Source: Daejeonella sp. (lineage in GTDB: Bacteria; Bacteroidota; Bacteroidia; Sphingobacteriales; Sphingobacteriaceae). Taken from it: a stretch of DNA of 64,000 nucleotides. The notes beneath the pieces were generated by a model that did no database searches, was not told the origin of the DNA, and worked only from the letters and a program-made list of their open reading frames with translations. The stretch spans positions 1-64,000 of the forward strand of contig NZ_JAUXXZ010000048.1 of assembly GCF_030684675.1 (NCBI RefSeq), in the 5' to 3' direction. The position numbers and the translations under genes were made by a program. This document shows positions 1 to 7,365 of this stretch, in pieces (position 1 is the first letter of the stretch; each line of letters opens with the position of its first letter).

Positions 1-150
1 GAATTGAGAATTGAGAATTGAGAATTGAGAATTGAGAATTGAGAATTGAGAATTGAGAATTGAGAATTGAGAATTGAGAATTGAGAATTGAGAATTGAGA
101 ATTGAGAATTGAGAATTGGAAATGGAGAGTGAAACAATTGAGAATTGAGA
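1..150. repeat. Heptamer tandem array (GAATTGA)n
   Basis: Sixteen exact head-to-tail copies of GAATTGA fill positions 1-112, with a partial copy to 118. Two further copies appear near 135-150 after a short degenerate stretch. The window starts inside the array, so the true copy number is unknown. It is a simple-sequence repeat, not CRISPR, because there are no spacers. I see no gene in the rest of the stretch up to 309. Confidence 0.95.
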
Positions 151-256
151 AGAGGACCCTCCTGCGTTGGGATTAGAAGCACTTAAACATGAAGATAAAG
201 ACTCCAGGAACATATCAGCAAGCTCTCAGCTAGCCCGGCAAGATGATTCATAATTG

Positions 257-264
257 TAAGTTTG
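257..264 (+). promoter_or_regulatory. Candidate Bacteroidota -7 promoter element
   Basis: TAAGTTTG matches the Bacteroidota -7 consensus TAnnTTTG exactly and lies about 45 bp before the proposed start of the SpoIIE phosphatase gene. I do not see a good TTTG -33 element at the usual spacing, so this is only a candidate. Confidence 0.3.
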
Positions 265-309
265 GATTAATTCCTTAATTTTAAACGTCGCAGTCCTCAA
301 TTTATAGTC

Positions 310-1554
310 TTGCAAAGAAAACCCATATCAGCAGTAAATGATGAAAGTGAGTTAATTCAACTCTTGCTAAAACGTCAGGCTGAATTAAACTCTTTGCTTG
401 AAATTACTCAGGCTATTAATATAAACAGTCCCTCCTCGGTTTTGTTCGAGATGCTCGAGGTAATTCTGAATGTCCACTTAAAGATTGGGAAGATCCGCCT
501 TTTAATCAAGGAAGGAGAACATTTTTACTGTGCTACACGATTTGGAGGCGAATTTGAAAATGCAAAAACATTGCAGCAAACCTGCCAGACCCTGATTGAT
601 TTCAGAAATATTACTTCTTTGAAGTCTCACGATGATCCCTTATTAAACAAATACGAATATTTTGTTCCGGTTTTTCACAATCAGGAGCTTTTGGCTTTCG
701 TTTTGGTTGGAGATTTTGATACCAGTCAGAATCTGCTGCGCAGTGATCTCAATTTCATTCAGACTCTGATCAATGTGATCGTTGTAGCCCTTGAAAACAA
801 GAAACTCCTGAAAGAACGGGTAGGTAGGGAACGCTTACAGCGTGATATGGAGCTGGCTGTTGAGGTTCAGGGGATGCTTATCCCCAGGCGATTACCTAAA
901 ACGGGTGCTGTAGAGGTTGGTGCGACCTATCTTCCAAATGAGAATATTGGTGGCGATTATTTTGACTTTATTAAGTTAGGTACTCATGAGTATCTCTGGT
1001 GTATCGCCGATGCCTCAGGAAAGGGGGTTTCTGCTGCTTTGCTGATGGCAAATTTACAGGCCAGTTTAAGAGCCTGGGCCTCAGTAGAGAGAAATCTTGT
1101 TAAACTGACAGAGCGTTTGAATGAGATCGTTTACTCAAATACTAACGGGGAACGCTTCGTGACCTTATTTCTTGGGCTTTATAATGAGCAAACAAGGGAA
1201 CTGCAGTATGTCAATGCAGGGCATAACCCTTCGGTTCTCATAATGGATGGAAAGGTTAAATTTTTAAAAGAGGGTACAACAATCATCGGTGCTTTTGATA
1301 TCCTTCCGGTAATAAATCTGGGCAGGGAAATCCTGACTTCTGGAAGTATAGTTTTCAATTATACTGATGGCCTGGTTGAAAGCCCGAACGAGGAAGTGTA
1401 CATTTCTGATCAGGAGCTTGTTTCTCATTTGCTGGAAAGCTGTAATCTTGAGGTCGATATCCTTAATGAAAACATTTTAAGGAGTATTCAAAGTCTGAAT
1501 AATGCGAAGATGGATTCAGATGATATTACCCTATTAACCATAAGGGTATCTTAG
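310..1554 (+). CDS. GAF-domain SpoIIE-type serine phosphatase (PP2C family)
   Basis: A 414-residue protein. The N-terminal part (about 20-165) resembles a GAF sensor domain, followed by a short helical linker. A SpoIIE/PP2C phosphatase domain fills about 195-414. Visible phosphatase motifs are GGDYFDF near residue 214, DASGKGVSAAL, NAGHNPS and YTDGLVE; their acidic residues bind metal in this family. Such proteins usually dephosphorylate anti-sigma-factor antagonists in partner-switching pathways. No STAS or anti-sigma gene lies next to it here. The start is uncertain: no in-frame ATG exists before the GAF region and the frame is closed by TAA at 268-270, so TTG at 310 is the best choice. Confidence 0.85.
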   Translation: MQRKPISAVNDESELIQLLLKRQAELNSLLEITQAININSPSSVLFEMLEVILNVHLKIGKIRLLIKEGEHFYCATRFGGEFENAKTLQQTCQTLIDFRNITSLKSHDDPLLNKYEYFVPVFHNQELLAFVLVGDFDTSQNLLRSDLNFIQTLINVIVVALENKKLLKERVGRERLQRDMELAVEVQGMLIPRRLPKTGAVEVGATYLPNENIGGDYFDFIKLGTHEYLWCIADASGKGVSAALLMANLQASLRAWASVERNLVKLTERLNEIVYSNTNGERFVTLFLGLYNEQTRELQYVNAGHNPSVLIMDGKVKFLKEGTTIIGAFDILPVINLGREILTSGSIVFNYTDGLVESPNEEVYISDQELVSHLLESCNLEVDILNENILRSIQSLNNAKMDSDDITLLTIRVS

Positions 1555-1577
1555 TGATTTCGTTATAAACTGACATT

Positions 1578-2192
1578 ATGCTTCTACCGTACTTTCAGCA
1601 TGAACATATTGAAGCGGGCTGCGATGAGGCGGGACGCGGATGCCTTGCCGGTCCGGTTTTCGCAGCCGCCGTAATTTTGCCTGAAAATTTTTCGCATCCT
1701 CTGCTTAACGATTCCAAAAAAATAAATGAAAAAGACCGCTTTCAACTCCGTGATATGGTTGAACGGGAAGCAATAGCCTTTGCCGTGGCATCGGTAGATC
1801 ATGAAGAAATTGACAAGATCAATATATTGAAGGCTTCAATCAAAGCGATGCATCTTGCACTTGGGCAACTCAGTATTCGTCCGGGATTCATTATTGTAGA
1901 CGGGAACAGGTTTAAGTCCTTTGAGGATTTAACTCATCAGTGCATCATAAAAGGAGACAGTAAGTATTATTCAATTGCAGCAGCTTCAATTCTTGCCAAA
2001 ACCTACCGGGATGAATACATGCTTAATTTGGCAGCAGAATATCCGCAATATGACTGGAAAAGCAATAAAGGTTACCCAACTATTAAGCATAGAAATGCGG
2101 TTATTGCTCATGGACTGTCGCCTTTTCATCGCAAAACTTTCCGGATCAGTGCCCCTCAGCTTACACTTGCATTATTTTCTGAACAGAATTGA
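1578..2192 (+). CDS. rnhB: Ribonuclease HII
   Basis: A 204-residue protein of the usual length for RNase HII, which cleaves the RNA strand of RNA-DNA hybrids and removes single ribonucleotides from DNA. The signature DEAGRG (residues 16-21) supplies the first catalytic Asp-Glu pair. VDGNRF and the later KTYRDEYM segment supply the other metal-binding aspartates, and the SNKGYPT segment is typical of the family. It starts with ATG 23 nt after the SpoIIE gene and reads the same way, so the two may be co-transcribed. Confidence 0.96.
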   Translation: MLLPYFQHEHIEAGCDEAGRGCLAGPVFAAAVILPENFSHPLLNDSKKINEKDRFQLRDMVEREAIAFAVASVDHEEIDKINILKASIKAMHLALGQLSIRPGFIIVDGNRFKSFEDLTHQCIIKGDSKYYSIAAASILAKTYRDEYMLNLAAEYPQYDWKSNKGYPTIKHRNAVIAHGLSPFHRKTFRISAPQLTLALFSEQN

Positions 2193-2266
2193 TTATCCTG
2201 AAATTATAGCTTAGCTTTTAATCGTTTTTAATTACTTTTGGCGCAATCAATAATACCTCCTTAATA

Positions 2267-3343
2267 ATGAAAAGTGTTGCTTTAAATGATATCCATATTG
2301 CACTTGGTGCCAAAATGGTGCCTTTTGCCGGATTTAATATGCCTGTTCAATACAGTGGGATTAACATCGAGCACGAAACCGTCAGAAATGGCGTGGGAGT
2401 ATTTGATGTGAGTCATATGGGTGAATTTATCCTGAAGGGGGAGGGTGCACTAGATCTTATCCAAAAGGTATGCTCAAATGATGCCTCTACACTTTTTGAC
2501 GGTAAAGTTCAGTATTCCTGTCTCCCTAATGAGCAGGGTGGAATAGTTGACGATTTGCTGGTCTATCGAATAGATGAAAAAACCTATATGCTGGTTGTAA
2601 ACGCTTCAAATATTGATAAAGATTGGGACTGGATTTCAAAGTACAACAAAGGTGCTGTAGACATGAAGAATATTTCAGATCAGACTACATTACTGGCTGT
2701 TCAGGGTCCTAAAGCTGCCGAAGCCCTCCAAAGTTTAACTGAAGTTAATCTGGCTGATATGGATTATTATACATTTAAAAAAGGTGTGTTTGCCGGGATA
2801 GAGAATGTGTTGATATCTGCTACAGGATATACGGGTGCTGGAGGCTTTGAATTATATTTTGATAAAAAAGATTCTGAACACATATGGAATGAAGTTTTCA
2901 GAGCTGGTGAGCCTTTAGGGATCAAGCCCATCGGACTCGCAGCGAGGGATACTCTTCGACTGGAGATGGGTTTCTGCCTTTATGGAAATGATATTGACGA
3001 TTCAACCTCGCCGATAGAAGCTGGTCTGGGTTGGATCACTAAATTCACAAAGAACTTTGTCAATTCAGAAAATCTTGCTGCTCAGAAAGAAAATGGAGTT
3101 GAACGTAAGCTGGTTGGATTTGAAATGATCGAAAGAGGTATTCCACGTCATGATTATGAGATCGTGGATGTAGCTGGCACTGTAATTGGTAAAGTAACTT
3201 CAGGTACTCAAGCACCAAGCTTGCAAAAGGGCATAGGTATGGGTTATGTTAAAACAGCCTTTTCAAAGGTTGGTACAGATATTTATATAAAGATCAGAGA
3301 TAATAAAGTGTTAGCAAGGGTAGTAAAAATGCCTTTTAAGTAA
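2267..3343 (+). CDS. gcvT: Glycine cleavage system T protein (aminomethyltransferase)
   Basis: A 358-residue, full-length T protein. It moves the aminomethyl carbon from lipoylated H protein to tetrahydrofolate, releasing ammonia. The N-terminal folate-binding half contains [10 protein letters not shown] and [20 protein letters not shown] and [12 protein letters not shown] precede the C-terminal barrel ([29 protein letters not shown]). The other glycine cleavage genes are not in the window, so this gcvT is solitary. It is followed 20 nt later by the comB-like gene, which suggests co-transcription. Confidence 0.96.
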   Translation: MKSVALNDIHIALGAKMVPFAGFNMPVQYSGINIEHETVRNGVGVFDVSHMGEFILKGEGALDLIQKVCSNDASTLFDGKVQYSCLPNEQGGIVDDLLVYRIDEKTYMLVVNASNIDKDWDWISKYNKGAVDMKNISDQTTLLAVQGPKAAEALQSLTEVNLADMDYYTFKKGVFAGIENVLISATGYTGAGGFELYFDKKDSEHIWNEVFRAGEPLGIKPIGLAARDTLRLEMGFCLYGNDIDDSTSPIEAGLGWITKFTKNFVNSENLAAQKENGVERKLVGFEMIERGIPRHDYEIVDVAGTVIGKVTSGTQAPSLQKGIGMGYVKTAFSKVGTDIYIKIRDNKVLARVVKMPFK

Positions 3344-3363
3344 TAATCAGCCCTTTCTAAAGA

Positions 3364-4080
3364 ATGCAAAAACGTAACCTCGAAGTTTGTCTCACACCAG
3401 CTCTGCTTCACCTTCATGATTTCACACATAGTATTGTTGTTGTAATTGATATTTTCAGGGCAACTTCGTCAATTTGCTATGGTATTGAAAATGGGGCAGA
3501 ATCAATCATTCCAGTCGCAACGATCGAGGCTTGTGAATCCTACAGACATTCCGAATATCTGCTTGCTGCTGAGCGCAATGGTGAGGTAGTAGATGGTTTT
3601 GATTTTGGTAATTCGCCTTTTTCATATACTGAAGATAAGGTTAGCGGTAAAACAATTGTATTGACTACAACCAATGGTACACACGCCATTAACATGTCGC
3701 GCGGAGCCCATAAAATTGTGATAGGTTCCTTTTTAAACCTTTCAGCTCTCTGCGACTGGCTAAAAACTCAGCCCAATGATGTCCTGTTACTATGTTCAGG
3801 ATGGAAGGATAAGGTTAATCTTGAAGATACTTTGTTTGCAGGAGGGGTAGTTCATTACCTGAGGGAGGAGAATTATGCTTTGGATGATGCAGGTATCGCT
3901 TCCGAAGACCTGTATATTATGGCAAAGGATGATCTGAACACTTATCTGAAGAAAACCTCGCACAGTGAGCGCTTGAAAAAGCTGGGCATCGAGGAAGATA
4001 TTAAGTTTTGCCTGAACCTGAATATCACCAAAGGGATTCCTGTTCTTGATGGTGAGAGGTTGATTAAAATGGTTATTTGA
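3364..4080 (+). CDS. comB: 2-phosphosulfolactate phosphatase family protein (ComB-like)
   Basis: A 238-residue ComB-family protein. Family signatures visible are DIFRATSSI near the N-terminus, ERNGEVVDGFDFGNSPF, TTTNGTHA and SGWKDKVNLEDTLFAGG. ComB hydrolyses 2-phosphosulfolactate in coenzyme M synthesis in methanogens. Bacterial homologues occur in organisms without coenzyme M, so the substrate here is open; sulfolactate-related or another small phosphoester is possible. The gene ends 2 nt before a perfect palindrome, a likely terminator. Confidence 0.85.
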   Translation: MQKRNLEVCLTPALLHLHDFTHSIVVVIDIFRATSSICYGIENGAESIIPVATIEACESYRHSEYLLAAERNGEVVDGFDFGNSPFSYTEDKVSGKTIVLTTTNGTHAINMSRGAHKIVIGSFLNLSALCDWLKTQPNDVLLLCSGWKDKVNLEDTLFAGGVVHYLREENYALDDAGIASEDLYIMAKDDLNTYLKKTSHSERLKKLGIEEDIKFCLNLNITKGIPVLDGERLIKMVI

Positions 4081-4081
4081 T

Positions 4082-4116
4082 TAAGGCTGACAGGGTTTTA
4101 AACCCTGTCAGCCTTA
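4082..4116. terminator. 35-nt perfect palindrome, probable bidirectional terminator
   Basis: Two 17-nt arms pair perfectly around a single T. It lies between comB (plus) and the convergent KilA-N gene (minus), which fits a two-way terminator. The central 27 nt are identical to those of the palindrome at 12139-12173. The outer bases differ but stay paired (TAAG/CTTA here, TAAC/GTTA there). No long T tract follows. Confidence 0.7.
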
Positions 4117-4157
4117 TGCCCATTAAAATGCTGAGAAAGTATTGTATAATTTAAATA

Positions 4158-4985
4158 CTATTTCAGCTTATTCAAATTTTTAATCCCCAATAATGATTTT
4201 ATTTGGGAGATAGCAATTTCATTGAGCTGTTTCAATCTCTCACTTTGATTGCAACCCTTTCGAATTAAGACAGCATTGATGCTTTCTATATTGCTCAAAA
4301 CAACCAACTGGTTAATATTTGCATAATCCCGAATATTGCCTTCCGGTTTTGGGTTCGTATCTCTCCACTGTTTTGCAGTTATGCCAAACAATGCCATATT
4401 CAGCAGATCCGCTTCGTCTGCATAAACAAAATTTATTTTTTCTTTTGTTAGAGTTGCAGGAATTAGGGTGTCCTTGATGGCATCAGTATGGATATGGTAG
4501 TTTATTTTTGTCAATGTCCGTTGCAGATTCCATTCTAATTTTAAACGATCGTTTTCATCTTCTTTAAGGCGTTGGAATTCTTTAATGAGGTATAGCTTGA
4601 ATTCTGCACTTAGCCAGCTTCCGAATTCAAAAGCGATATCTTTATGCGCAAAAGTTCCACTTCCATATCTGCCTGTTTTTGCAATCAGTCCGATAGCATT
4701 TGTTTTTTCAATCCATTTCTTTACCGAAAGTGAAAAGCGGTTTAGTCCTGCTTCGTTTTTAATTCCCTCGAATTCGGGGGAATTAAAAACAGGATTATTT
4801 ATTTGCTCCCAAATACCAATAAATTCAATAGTGTTTTTATTTCTAAGCCATTTTTCGATGAGCACTAGCCCATCTTCAAAATTTCTGACCATATCGGTCA
4901 TTGATAAATAATCGGTGTCTTTGTATTGAATAATTGTAATTTCTGTTCCTTTTACAGTGATTATTTTATTCTTTGCCATGGTCAT
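4158..4985 (-). CDS. KilA-N domain protein
   Basis: A 275-residue KilA-N protein. The N-terminal third has the DNA-binding KilA-N pattern (DYLSMTDMVRNFED, then WLRNKNTIEFIGIWEQ). It continues through GLIAKTGRYGSGTFAHKDIA and FGSWLSAEFKLYLIKEFQRL, the phage-antirepressor-like core. The C-terminal part carries a segment seen in related bacterial proteins (LLNMALFGITAKQWRDTNP). KilA-N proteins come from phages and large DNA viruses; chromosomal copies like this one are often stand-alone genes of unknown role. A decayed second copy lies immediately upstream. Start is ATG at 4985, with a second in-frame ATG two codons later. Confidence 0.85.
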   Translation of the reverse strand: MTMAKNKIITVKGTEITIIQYKDTDYLSMTDMVRNFEDGLVLIEKWLRNKNTIEFIGIWEQINNPVFNSPEFEGIKNEAGLNRFSLSVKKWIEKTNAIGLIAKTGRYGSGTFAHKDIAFEFGSWLSAEFKLYLIKEFQRLKEDENDRLKLEWNLQRTLTKINYHIHTDAIKDTLIPATLTKEKINFVYADEADLLNMALFGITAKQWRDTNPKPEGNIRDYANINQLVVLSNIESINAVLIRKGCNQSERLKQLNEIAISQIKSLLGIKNLNKLK

Positions 4986-5002
4986 TTTTAATTGCGGCTT
5001 AT

Positions 5003-5288
5003 CTGCCCATCCTTAAGACATTGAAATTCTTTAACAAGGTAGAATTAAATGAAAGACCTTGTCTTAATGAGATGTTTTTATGAGTAAAAGGCTGTAGCAG
5101 AGTCTTGATTGGAAAATAGTACAAATTAATTTGAAGAGCCTCAATAAATTTTTGAGTGGTTAGTTTGAAAACTATAGCTTAGCGCTTCATTTTTAAATTC
5201 ATTGATTTGATGCGTTTAAAAACTGGACCATTTTATTGCTCCCATAATCCATTAAATCTACCACTCCAGTGGTTCTTATCTAGTTTTG
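5003..5288 (-). pseudogene. Decayed KilA-N gene fragment (paralogue of the neighbouring gene)
   Basis: The minus strand preserves two blocks of the adjacent KilA-N protein in the right order. One block near 5210-5285 reads NGLWEQ, then a stop, then NGPVF, matching GIWEQINNPVF. The other near 5003-5095 reads THKNIS followed by LLKNFNVLR, matching AHKDIA and LIKEFQRLK. The frames differ and stop codons interrupt. This is a duplicated copy that has been partly deleted and is no longer coding. Confidence 0.7.
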
Positions 5289-5304
5289 AACACCGGGGGG
5301 AGCT

Positions 5305-5631
5305 TTATTTCAACTTCTCATTATTCTTATGCCTGTCGGCATCCCTGATATTTTTCTTTTCCATATTTTTCCCAAGTGCTTCGCTTAGGTTCACACCCGT
5401 TTGATTGGCCAGGCAGATCAGAACAAACAATACATCGGCCAGTTCATCCCCAAGATCATGTCCTTCATCTGATTTTTTGAAGGATTGTTCCCCATATTTT
5501 CTTGCCATGATGCGGGCAACCTCACCAACTTCTTCCATCAGGATAGCGGTATTGGTTAGTTCATTAAAATAGCGAACCCCGGTTGTTTTGATCCACTGGT
5601 CAACGTTTTCCTGTGCTTCCTGTATTGTCAT
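5305..5631 (-). CDS. MazG-like nucleotide pyrophosphohydrolase
   Basis: A 108-residue all-alpha NTP pyrophosphatase of the short, single-domain MazG-like type. The metal-binding signature is split as EEVGE (about 33-37) and DELADVLF (about 62-69), as in this superfamily. It should hydrolyse a nucleoside triphosphate, possibly a damaged one, to the monophosphate and pyrophosphate; the substrate cannot be read from sequence. It lies 17 nt downstream of dtd on the same strand, so rsgA, dtd and this gene look like one operon with a quality-control theme. Confidence 0.88.
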   Translation of the reverse strand: MTIQEAQENVDQWIKTTGVRYFNELTNTAILMEEVGEVARIMARKYGEQSFKKSDEGHDLGDELADVLFVLICLANQTGVNLSEALGKNMEKKNIRDADRHKNNEKLK

Positions 5632-5648
5632 CAGAATTATTTTTAAAC

Positions 5649-6101
5649 TTATTCTCTTGATTTGGTATCCATGATTATAGTGACCGGTCCATCATTCACC
5701 AGGCTGATCTGCATGTCTGCACCGAAAACCCCGGTCTGAATCTTTGTCCCGGTAAGCTGCCCCAGCTCGCGGATCATTTTTTCATACAATGGAATTGCAA
5801 AATCTGGCTTTGCCGACCGCGTAAATCCGGGGCGATTTCCTTTTTTTGTAGAGGCGAACAGGGTAAACTGACTGATAAGCAAAATATTCCCCTGAACATC
5901 AGCCAAAGCTTTATTCATCAAACCATTCTCATCCGAAAATATTCTCATGTTGCTGATCTTCTGCGCCAGCCAGCTCAGATCTTCATCGGTATCGCTATCT
6001 TCAATACCCAGCAGAATCATAAAGCCCATACCAATTTCTCCACTGATCTTTCCTTCAATACTGCATGATGCACTGCTGACCCGCTGAATTATTGCTCTCA
6101 T
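5649..6101 (-). CDS. dtd: D-aminoacyl-tRNA deacylase
   Basis: A 150-residue protein matching DTD over its whole length. DTD hydrolyses D-amino acids, and glycine, from mischarged tRNA. The two active-site motifs are clear: SQFTLFA (about residues 77-83) and NDGPVT near the C-terminus, the latter contributing the Gly-cisPro region in this family. The N-terminal MRAIIQRVSSASC is also typical. The gene sits 1 nt downstream of rsgA, so the two are surely co-transcribed. Confidence 0.96.
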   Translation of the reverse strand: MRAIIQRVSSASCSIEGKISGEIGMGFMILLGIEDSDTDEDLSWLAQKISNMRIFSDENGLMNKALADVQGNILLISQFTLFASTKKGNRPGFTRSAKPDFAIPLYEKMIRELGQLTGTKIQTGVFGADMQISLVNDGPVTIIMDTKSRE

Positions 6102-6102
6102 C

Positions 6103-7023
6103 TTATGCTCTTGTGTCGTTATTATTATAAATGCTTAAATAACTATCATACCTGGATGGTTCGAGCTCGCCATCTTCCAGAGCCTCCAGAACAGCGCATC
6201 CGGGTTCATTGATATGCCTGCAATTGTTAAAGCGGCAATCATCCATCAGCTTTCTGATTTCCGGAAACAAACGACCGAGTTCCTGTTTCTCAATATCGAA
6301 AACACCGAGTTCACGTATCCCGGGGGTATCAATCAGATATCCGCCGAAAGGCAGCTTGAACATCTCAGCAAAAGTTGTGGTATGCTTTCCCTTATCGCTC
6401 CAATCAGAGATCTCGCCCGTTTTGAGCTCATAACCGGGTAATAATGCATTAATCAGCGTTGATTTTCCAACACCAGAGTGACCGCTGACAAGCGTAACTC
6501 TATCTTTTAAAAGTTCCCTTAACTGATCCAGATTGGTCGCTTTTAATGCCGATACACTATAACAGGGGTAACCGGCTTGCTCATAGATGGACTGGTATTG
6601 GCTTAAAATCTCCAGACCTTCAGCACTAAACAGGTCAAGTTTATTAAATATCAATTTCGCCGGAATATCATAGGCTTCGGCAGTTACCAGAAAGCGGTCG
6701 ATAAATCCAGGTGAAGTTCGGGGAGAAGCCAGGGTAACGATCAGAAAAGCCTGATCTAAATTGGCTGCAATGATCTGCGCCTGCTTTGACAGGTTAACAG
6801 ACTTACGGATAATATAATTCTTTCTTGGCTCAAGTTCAGTGATTAGTCCGGTTTCCTGATCAGGCTCCGGCTCTACTGTGACACGGTCGCCTACAGCTAC
6901 GGGATTAGTAGTTTTAATATCCAGCGTTCTAAACTTACCCTTAATACGGCATTTTATTGCCCTCCCCTCATCGGTTTGAACTTCATACCAGCTTCCTGTT
7001 GATTTTATAATTAGTCCCTGCAT
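6103..7023 (-). CDS. rsgA: Ribosome small subunit biogenesis GTPase RsgA
   Basis: A 306-residue circularly permuted GTPase that assists late 30S subunit maturation. Domain order is an N-terminal OB fold (about 1-70), the permuted G domain and a C-terminal zinc finger. The G4 motif NKLD (about 131) precedes the P-loop GHSGVGKST (about 180) and DTPG, which is the permuted order. The zinc ligands are visible in CRFNNCRHINEPGC. It is the first gene of the rsgA-dtd-MazG-like run and faces away from the thr leader. Confidence 0.96.
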   Translation of the reverse strand: MQGLIIKSTGSWYEVQTDEGRAIKCRIKGKFRTLDIKTTNPVAVGDRVTVEPEPDQETGLITELEPRKNYIIRKSVNLSKQAQIIAANLDQAFLIVTLASPRTSPGFIDRFLVTAEAYDIPAKLIFNKLDLFSAEGLEILSQYQSIYEQAGYPCYSVSALKATNLDQLRELLKDRVTLVSGHSGVGKSTLINALLPGYELKTGEISDWSDKGKHTTTFAEMFKLPFGGYLIDTPGIRELGVFDIEKQELGRLFPEIRKLMDDCRFNNCRHINEPGCAVLEALEDGELEPSRYDSYLSIYNNNDTRA

Positions 7024-7177
7024 TTAGTCGCTAAAGATACTCCTTGATTACATTATCAATAATTATATAATCAATTTATTATCGTTTTGGCAAAAAATAA
7101 TGTTTATTTAAAATAAATTCACAAGAATTTGCGAATTCAAAAATTAAAACCGTTATTTACGCCACAATAAAAAAGAA
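7024..7177. other. Divergent intergenic region between rsgA and the thr leader
   Basis: A very AT-rich stretch that must hold the promoters of both rsgA (minus) and the thr operon (plus). A TTTTGG at about 7085-7090 could be part of a promoter, but I find no exact TAnnTTTG at the right spacing and do not call one. No RNA or gene is seen. Confidence 0.5.
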
Positions 7178-7255
7178 ATGATTATAACTTTTTATACCAC
7201 AACAACAACTACCACTACCACGCTGATGCTTGGGGAAGGTAAATGTATGGTGTAA
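7178..7255 (+). CDS. thrL: Threonine operon leader peptide
   Basis: A 25-codon ORF starting with ATG and ending with TAA, 110 nt before thrA. It contains ten threonine codons, nine of them consecutive (7196-7222), plus two isoleucine codons at positions 2 and 3. Threonine, often with isoleucine, is the expected sensor amino acid for an operon making threonine. It is followed by a strong intrinsic terminator and, near its own 3' end, carries a segment able to pair with that terminator's left arm. The peptide itself probably has no function beyond stalling the ribosome. Confidence 0.88.
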   Translation: MIITFYTTTTTTTTTLMLGEGKCMV

Positions 7256-7313
7256 ATTTAACATAAAACATCAAAAACGCCTTCCTCCGACAAAGGGGAA
7301 GGCGTTTTTTTTT
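7232..7313 (+). promoter_or_regulatory. thr operon transcription attenuator
   Basis: Two mutually exclusive hairpins can be drawn. The terminator pairs CGCCTTCC (7278-7285) with GGAAGGCG (7297-7304) and ends in nine T (7305-7313). The alternative pairs GGGGAAGG (7232-7239), inside the end of the leader ORF, with CCTTCCTC (7280-7287) through eight pairs, one of them G-U. The segment 7232-7239 is identical to 7295-7302 of the terminator's right arm. A ribosome stalled on the Thr codons leaves 7232-7239 free and allows read-through. A ribosome that finishes the peptide covers it, and the terminator forms. Confidence 0.85.
7278..7313 (+). terminator. Intrinsic terminator of the thr attenuator
   Basis: An eight-base-pair GC-rich stem (7278-7285 with 7297-7304), a small loop, an A-rich left flank and a run of nine T. 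It lies 52 nt before the thrA start, so without control it would block the operon. Confidence 0.9.
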
Positions 7314-7365
7314 ATAAAAATTCAAAGAATCCCGCACATGCGGGAATATAAACAAGTATATACTA

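Noticed and set aside
1-118. CRISPR array
   Set aside because: Direct heptamers with no spacers and no cas genes nearby.
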